Source: Prochlorococcus sp. AG-409-P19 (GTDB taxonomy: Bacteria; Cyanobacteriota; Cyanobacteriia; PCC-6307; Cyanobiaceae). Taken from it: a DNA stretch of 64,000 nucleotides. This document shows positions 57,960 to 64,000 of this stretch, piece by piece. The notes under the pieces were generated by a model. That model saw nothing but the letters and a program-made list of their open reading frames with translations. It ran no database searches and was not told the DNA's origin. The stretch spans positions 1-64,000 of the forward strand of contig QCKO01000003.1 in the NCBI GenBank assembly GCA_003215315.1, read 5' to 3'. The position numbers and the translations under genes were made by a program. Within the stretch, counting starts at the first letter, position 1; each line of letters begins with the position of its first letter.

Positions 57960-58133
57960 AACTTAAAAGAAGGCTTCAATCAATATTGAGAGAAGTTAGC
58001 AGATTTAATAAAATAACACCATGTACATTGCCATTTTTTTGAAAAACAACATGATTCGAGAACATTAATCACGCTTTGGCATAAACCTGACTAATAGGTC
58101 CTAAAGTTGGAATATTAAATTGCAGGAAGTTTC

Positions 58134-59936
58134 ATGCGCGTCTCCCGCCTAATGCTGGTGACGCTTAGAGATGCCCCCTCTGATGCAGAGATTATCTCTC
58201 ATCAATTACTAATAAGAGGAGGGTTTATCCGAAAGATCGCCGGTGGGATATATGCATACATGCCATTAATGTGGCTTGTTCTCAAAAAAATTATCTCCAT
58301 AGTCGAAGAAGAGTTGAATGCAATTGGATGCTTACAAACTCTGCTGCCTCAATTACATCCAGCTGAAATTTGGCAAAAAAGTGGAAGGTGGAAAGGGTAC
58401 ACAGATGGAGAAGGAATAATGTTTCACTTAAAAGATAGACAAGGAAAGGAATTTGGACTTGGTCCAACACATGAAGAAATCATCACTCAAATAGCCTCTG
58501 AAATTATCAATTCTTATAAACAATTACCAATAAATATCTACCAGATTCAAACAAAATTTAGAGATGAAATACGTCCTAGATTTGGTCTCATGAGAAGCAG
58601 AGAGTTCATAATGAAAGATGCATATTCTTTTCATGTAAATGAGGAAGATCTAAAATCTACATATAATAAAATGAATTTAACATATAAAAAAATATTTAAT
58701 CGTTGTGGGCTTCAATTTGTTGCTGTAGATGCTGACAGTGGTGCAATAGGAGGAGCATCTTCACAAGAATTTATGGTAACAGCTGAAGCAGGGGAGGATC
58801 TTATTTTGAGAAGTGATGATAATTCATATGCAGCAAATCAAGAGAAAGCTATTTCAAACCCTAAAAAAGCAAATATTTTAGAAGTTGAAGAACCCTTTTT
58901 ACTTAAGACTCCTAATCAAAAATCCATCGAAGAAATTTGCTTACACCAGAAGCTAGATGCCACTCAGATCATCAAAGTTTTATTATATCTAGCCATAACG
59001 GAAGACGGAATAAAACAGCCTTTACTTATAAGCATTAGAGGTGATCAAGAATTAAACGAAGTAAAACTATTGAACTTTTTATCTGTGAATAAAGCCAAGT
59101 CAATCTTAGATCTAATTCCAATAGAAATGAAGCATTTAGATTTAGAAGGGATAGAGAATATTCCTTTTGGATATATTGGTCCAGATTTAAATGACCTACT
59201 CCTACAAAATGCAAAGAGTTGGGAGAAAAATTTCTTAAGGATTACTGATAAAACAGCATCCAATCTGCAGACTTTTGTATGTGGTGCCAACAAGCCAAAC
59301 GAACATAAGGTTGTTATCAATTGGGATTCAATTCAATCGAATCATCATATAGCCGACATAAGAAAAGCCAAGTCTGGTGATACTTGTATACATGACAAAG
59401 ACCAAAGGCTCCATGAGTGTAGAGGAATCGAAATTGGTCATATATTCCAATTAGGAAGAAAGTATTCAAAGATGCTTAATGCGACTTTTACAACTGATAA
59501 AGGTCATCTAGAGCCAGTATGGATGGGCTGTTATGGCATTGGAATATCTCGCTTAGCACAAGCAGCTGTTGAACAAAATCATGATAAAGAAGGTATTATT
59601 TGGCCAACAGCAATAGCTCCTTTTGAAGTAATCATTGTAGTAGCCAATATTAAAAATGAAGATCAGAAAAACTTAGGAGAGAATATATATCAAGAGTTAA
59701 AACAAGAGGGCATCGATGCCCTTCTTGATGACAGAGATGAGCGGGCAGGCTTAAAATTTAACGACGCTGACTTAATCGGAATACCCTGGAGGATAGTAGT
59801 AGGAAGAGACGCAAACGCTTGTCTGGTCGAACTTCATAACAGAAGGACAAAAGAAACTACTAAGCTGAAAGCAAATACTGCCAAGCAAACCGTCAAGGAA
59901 GCAATTAAAAAAGAAAAAATCTTATTTGCACCTTAA
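58134..59936 (+). CDS. proS: Prolyl-tRNA synthetase (bacterial type)
   Basis: Attaches proline to tRNA-Pro. The 600-residue class II enzyme has motif 1 (YAYMPLMWLVLKKI), motif 2 (FRDEIRPRFGLMRSREFIMKDAYSF) and motif 3 (GCYGIGISRLAQAA). The editing INS domain lies between (about residues 225-400), and the C-terminal anticodon domain contains DDRDERAGLKFNDADLIGIP. It is followed by psb27, 34 bp later. Confidence 0.97.
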   Translation: MRVSRLMLVTLRDAPSDAEIISHQLLIRGGFIRKIAGGIYAYMPLMWLVLKKIISIVEEELNAIGCLQTLLPQLHPAEIWQKSGRWKGYTDGEGIMFHLKDRQGKEFGLGPTHEEIITQIASEIINSYKQLPINIYQIQTKFRDEIRPRFGLMRSREFIMKDAYSFHVNEEDLKSTYNKMNLTYKKIFNRCGLQFVAVDADSGAIGGASSQEFMVTAEAGEDLILRSDDNSYAANQEKAISNPKKANILEVEEPFLLKTPNQKSIEEICLHQKLDATQIIKVLLYLAITEDGIKQPLLISIRGDQELNEVKLLNFLSVNKAKSILDLIPIEMKHLDLEGIENIPFGYIGPDLNDLLLQNAKSWEKNFLRITDKTASNLQTFVCGANKPNEHKVVINWDSIQSNHHIADIRKAKSGDTCIHDKDQRLHECRGIEIGHIFQLGRKYSKMLNATFTTDKGHLEPVWMGCYGIGISRLAQAAVEQNHDKEGIIWPTAIAPFEVIIVVANIKNEDQKNLGENIYQELKQEGIDALLDDRDERAGLKFNDADLIGIPWRIVVGRDANACLVELHNRRTKETTKLKANTAKQTVKEAIKKEKILFAP

Positions 59937-59970
59937 TTCTCCTAGAGTTATAGAGATTTCCTAAAAAAAA

Positions 59971-60405
59971 ATGACTTGTACCTTTCAAAGCCTTTCCAGG
60001 AGGCTAATAAAAGCATGTTTGGCTATTAGTCTAAGCATATTTCTCTTATTTTCTCCTTTTGGTTTAGGAGCAAATGCCGCCAAAACATTTATGTCTGGTG
60101 ATTTTGTTAAAGATACAATCTCTGTATCACAAACATTAAAAGACACAATAGAGTTACCCAAAGAGACACAAGGCTTATCCGAATCAGAAGAAGAAGCCAT
60201 TTTCCTCATTAGTGATTACATCTCCAGGTATCGCAATAGATCTCAAGTAAATACAACAGTAACTTTCACAACCATGCAAACTGCTTTGAATGCACTTTCC
60301 GGTCATTACAAGACCTTTGCTAGTAGGCCTGTTCCTGAGAAATTAAAAGAAAGACTCAATAAGGAACTTTCAAAAGCAGAAAAAATGGTTACAAGAGAAG
60401 GATAA
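59971..60405 (+). CDS. psb27: Photosystem II assembly protein Psb27
   Basis: A 144-residue lumenal protein that binds CP43 during photosystem II assembly and repair. A signal peptide covers about residues 10-37 (LAISLSIFLLFSPFGLGANA-A). The mature four-helix bundle has VKDTISVSQTLKDTIELP, SDYISRYRNR and TTMQTALNALSGHYKTF. Most cyanobacterial Psb27 proteins are lipoproteins with a Cys at the cleavage site; here no Cys follows the hydrophobic core, and an ANA-A signal peptidase I site is likely. It is 94 bp upstream of purA. Confidence 0.93.
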   Translation: MTCTFQSLSRRLIKACLAISLSIFLLFSPFGLGANAAKTFMSGDFVKDTISVSQTLKDTIELPKETQGLSESEEEAIFLISDYISRYRNRSQVNTTVTFTTMQTALNALSGHYKTFASRPVPEKLKERLNKELSKAEKMVTREG

Positions 60406-60475
60406 AAGATAATCTTTAATTCATTTCTTTGACTCAGGGTATAGAAATCTGCAAACCTTGAATGTTCTAAAATAA

Positions 60476-61813
<1,338 letters not shown>

Positions 61814-61837
61814 AAGATCTTTAAATAGATTTAATCA

Positions 61838-62854
61838 ATGTTTCCAAAAATGAATCAAACAACTGAGAATGATAAAAATATTGATGTATTAGGAATTGGC
61901 AATGCAATCGTAGATATTTTGGTTCAAACAACTGATGAATCTTTAAAAGAACTCTCCTTAACAAAGGGAAGTATGTGCCTAATAGATGAAGAGCAAGCAA
62001 ATAATTTATATGAGATTTTTGGGCCAGGGAAGCAATCATCAGGGGGGTCAGCAGCAAACACACTTAGTTGTATCGGCCAATTAGGTGGGAAAGGAGGGTT
62101 TATTGGGAGAGTAAAAAAAGATAAACTTGGTCAAGTGTTTACAAAAGAAATAATAAATAGTGGGGCAATTTTTAAAACTTCACCATGTAAAGATGGCCCA
62201 TCAACTGCCAGATGCCTGATTTTTGTAACACCAGATGCTCAAAGAACTATGTGCACTTACTTAGGTGCTTCCACATATTTAGAGCCTGAAGACTTGGATC
62301 TTTCTCTAGTAGAAAGATCCAAAATACTTTATTTAGAAGGGTATTTATGGGATAACCCATCAGCAAAGAGTGCTTTTATTAAAGCAGCAGAGTTATCTAA
62401 GAATGCAGGAACAAAAGTTGCACTTTCACTTTCAGATTCTTTTTGTGTGAACAGGCATCGAGAAAGTTTTATAAAGTTAATAGATCAATATGTAGACATA
62501 CTTTTTGCAAATGAATCTGAAATAAATTCACTATATCAAACAACAAATATAAATTCCTCTTTAAACAATATAAAAGGAAAGTGTGATATAACTGCTATCA
62601 CTTGTGGAGATAAAGGGTCTATAATACTTACAAATGAAAAACAAGAAGAAATAAAGCCCTATCACTTTGGTAAATTAATTGATACTACAGGTGCTGGGGA
62701 CTGTTATGCAGGAGGCTTTTTAAAAGGGCTTACTAGCAACCTGAGCCCTTATGATTCTGCTCACCTTGGATCAAAGTGTGCAGGATATATAGTTACTCAG
62801 TTAGGGCCAAGATCAGACATTCCTATTATTGAAAAAATCAATTACTACGGTTAA
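61838..62854 (+). CDS. PfkB-family carbohydrate/nucleoside kinase
   Basis: A 338-residue ribokinase-fold kinase. The N-terminal GNAIVDILVQTTDE and GGSAANTLSCIGQLGGKGGFIG match adenosine-kinase-like members, and DTTGAGDCYAGGFLKGL is the C-terminal signature with the catalytic Asp. LFANESEINSLY is the central conserved part. Following purA suggests a purine-nucleoside substrate such as adenosine, but sugars are possible. An in-frame ATG four codons later could be the start. Confidence 0.82.
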   Translation: MFPKMNQTTENDKNIDVLGIGNAIVDILVQTTDESLKELSLTKGSMCLIDEEQANNLYEIFGPGKQSSGGSAANTLSCIGQLGGKGGFIGRVKKDKLGQVFTKEIINSGAIFKTSPCKDGPSTARCLIFVTPDAQRTMCTYLGASTYLEPEDLDLSLVERSKILYLEGYLWDNPSAKSAFIKAAELSKNAGTKVALSLSDSFCVNRHRESFIKLIDQYVDILFANESEINSLYQTTNINSSLNNIKGKCDITAITCGDKGSIILTNEKQEEIKPYHFGKLIDTTGAGDCYAGGFLKGLTSNLSPYDSAHLGSKCAGYIVTQLGPRSDIPIIEKINYYG

Positions 62855-62858
62855 ACTT

Positions 62859-63188
62859 TTAATTCATAACACTAAAAGCCCACTGAGAGTATTTTAAAGA
62901 TGTTGACACATTGGAAGAAATTATCTCTGGAACATCATAACTACTTTCTTTTTCTATAATATCAAATATCTTATTCGAATTTTCTTTCCTTGTCTTAATA
63001 GATAGCTTAACTTCTTCAGATTGGCATATTGAACCTTCCCACCAATAGAGAGACTCAATCTTATGAAGATTAACACAACAAACAAGTTTCTTGTTTAAAA
63101 GTAATTCTGCCAACTTAATAGCTTTTGAATATGTAGATTCAGTAGTAGAGATTAAAACCAATTCCTCCAGTTCGATTTTTCTCTCCAT
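62859..63188 (-). CDS. cutA: Divalent-cation tolerance protein CutA
   Basis: A 109-residue member of the CutA1 family, trimeric proteins linked to copper tolerance. ELVLISTTESTYSKAIKLAELLL, CVNLHKIESLYWWEG and EVKLSIKTRKEN are diagnostic. I choose the ATG at 63188 because it gives the usual length and does not overlap cobK; the frame continues upstream to a TTG at 63254, which would overlap the cobK end by 35 bp. The exact role of CutA is unclear in the literature. Confidence 0.85.
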   Translation of the reverse strand: MERKIELEELVLISTTESTYSKAIKLAELLLNKKLVCCVNLHKIESLYWWEGSICQSEEVKLSIKTRKENSNKIFDIIEKESSYDVPEIISSNVSTSLKYSQWAFSVMN

Positions 63189-63219
63189 GTAATTTAAAAC
63201 CAGTTTTATTAATTCTGTA

Positions 63220-64000
63220 TCAAATGGAGCCGATAAGTTTATATATTTCTTCAAAAGTATTAATTGTTGCCATATCTTCTTCTAAAGATGGCCTTTTAAT
63301 CATCCACAAATGAATTCCTAATTTATGAGAGACATCTTTCCACATCCTTTCAGTTACGCCACCTGATTGCCTGCAAAGAACATCCGTAATTGCCCATTTT
63401 CTACAAAGGGCAAGTTCAAGATTAATATCACCGCCTTTAGATGGAGTCAAAATAGCAAGATTTTTCTCTTCTAAGTTACTTGATAAAGCCTTAACAAGAC
63501 TGTCTTGTGTTGGCAAGACACGAGCAAAAGTCTTTGCACCTGTCAGTTGAGCAGCTCTAACCGCCTCCCCTAATTGCCTCGAGCCAAGTGCCATTAATAT
63601 TGAATGATCCCTCATCCTAAACCTTGAGAATTCTTTAAGTCCAGAGACAAGAGATGCACCCGATATGTTTTCGATAGGTCTTTCAAAACGGATATAAGGT
63701 TGACCTATTTGCATACAGACTTTTTTCAAACATGAGGTAATTTTCAAAGCAAAAGGATGAGTCAAATCAATAACCCATTCAAATCCACCCTTATGCAGTC
63801 TTGTTTCTTCGATTAGATTTCTAATGGATTCTTCGCCGCTTAACTTACCAACAAATAAATTCTCCAGAGGAAATTGCAAATAAGGAATCGAAGCTTTTTT
63901 AGAAACTACGCTTACACTTACATTCCAGCCTCTTTCAATAAGTGAACACACCAATTCAGGGCCTTCTCCAGTGCCTGTTAACAACCATAGATGTCTCTGG
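63220..64000 (-). CDS. cobK: Precorrin-6A reductase (CobK/CbiJ), 5' end beyond the window
   Basis: Reduces precorrin-6A in cobalamin ring synthesis. LTGTGEGPELVCSLIERGWNV is the N-terminal nucleotide-binding part (GxGxGP), and WVIDLTHPFALKIT, PYIRFERP and LALGSRQL-like MALGSRQLGEAV are CbiJ/CobK marks. The C-terminus continues with AITDVLCRQSGGVTE. The frame is open to the right edge (RHLWLLTGTG), so the true start lies outside. It fits with cobO in the same window. Confidence 0.85.
   Translation of the reverse strand, partial: QRHLWLLTGTGEGPELVCSLIERGWNVSVSVVSKKASIPYLQFPLENLFVGKLSGEESIRNLIEETRLHKGGFEWVIDLTHPFALKITSCLKKVCMQIGQPYIRFERPIENISGASLVSGLKEFSRFRMRDHSILMALGSRQLGEAVRAAQLTGAKTFARVLPTQDSLVKALSSNLEEKNLAILTPSKGGDINLELALCRKWAITDVLCRQSGGVTERMWKDVSHKLGIHLWMIKRPSLEEDMATINTFEEIYKLIGSI

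Overview
This is a stretch of AT-rich, gene-dense cyanobacterial chromosome. It carries an alpha-carboxysome locus with form IA Rubisco (rbcL, rbcS, csoS2, csoSCA, csoS4A/B, csoS1), both protochlorophyllide reductases (chlNBL and por), alkane synthesis genes (aar, ado), psaM, psb27, ndhL and a Tab2 homologue. Alpha-carboxysomes plus short intergenic gaps, AT-rich sequence and small paralogue sets point to marine picocyanobacteria, most likely a low-light-adapted Prochlorococcus. The extended shell protein CsoS1E supports a low-light lineage. The strain is inferred from gene content, not established by a search.

Layout. 1-13.3 kb: a truncated DUF3007-like gene, ndhL, an intronless tRNA-Leu(UAA), pyrC, a Ca2+/cation antiporter, gor, a GST-like gene, dnaA, two overlapping glycosyltransferase-type genes, a GNAT gene, an ABC exporter, hisG, gloB, ridA and a small conserved gene. 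13.3-22.7 kb: the carboxysome locus, transcribed leftward in the order csoS1, rbcL, rbcS, csoS2, csoSCA, csoS4A, csoS4B, csoS1E, acRAF. csoS1D lies just upstream, beyond a divergent rdgB. 22.8-29.9 kb: chlorophyll synthesis (chlN, chlB, chlL, por), psaM and a lipoate-ligase-like gene. 29.9-36.5 kb: an M50 protease, trpF, an SDR, accA, aar, ado and a creatininase-family gene. 36.5-43 kb: an S1-domain protein, tab2, a laccase-domain protein, ilvB and hemH. 43-48.8 kb: an isolated tyrosine recombinase, cobO, pyrH-frr-geranylgeranyl-reductase-like, and tal. 48.9-57.9 kb: ftsI, an FtsL-like gene, a CPBP protease, a tandem histidine phosphatase, a degenerate dihydroorotase, lepB, ppa and small genes. 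58-64 kb: proS, psb27, purA, a PfkB kinase, cutA and the 3' part of cobK.

Most of the window is core metabolism. I see no prophage, insertion sequence or CRISPR array, and no clear new multigene system. The parts most worth a second look are: (i) an inorganic pyrophosphatase lacking one Asp of the DxDPxD motif; (ii) a dihydroorotase homologue without its metal ligands, alongside an intact PyrC; (iii) a 15-bp element repeated 235 bp apart in a hairpin-rich leader upstream of csoS1; (iv) a strong intrinsic terminator separating ado from aar; (v) an isolated tyrosine recombinase with one altered catalytic position; (vi) a tiny hydrophobic ORF coupled by ATGA to the lipoate-ligase gene; (vii) a Psb27 without a lipobox.

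Several starts were moved from the longest reading frame to the position that fits the protein family (pyrC, GST-like, hisG, gloB, csoS4B, csoS2, aar, tal, the CPBP protease, the dihydroorotase-like gene, cutA). Each case is stated in the entry.
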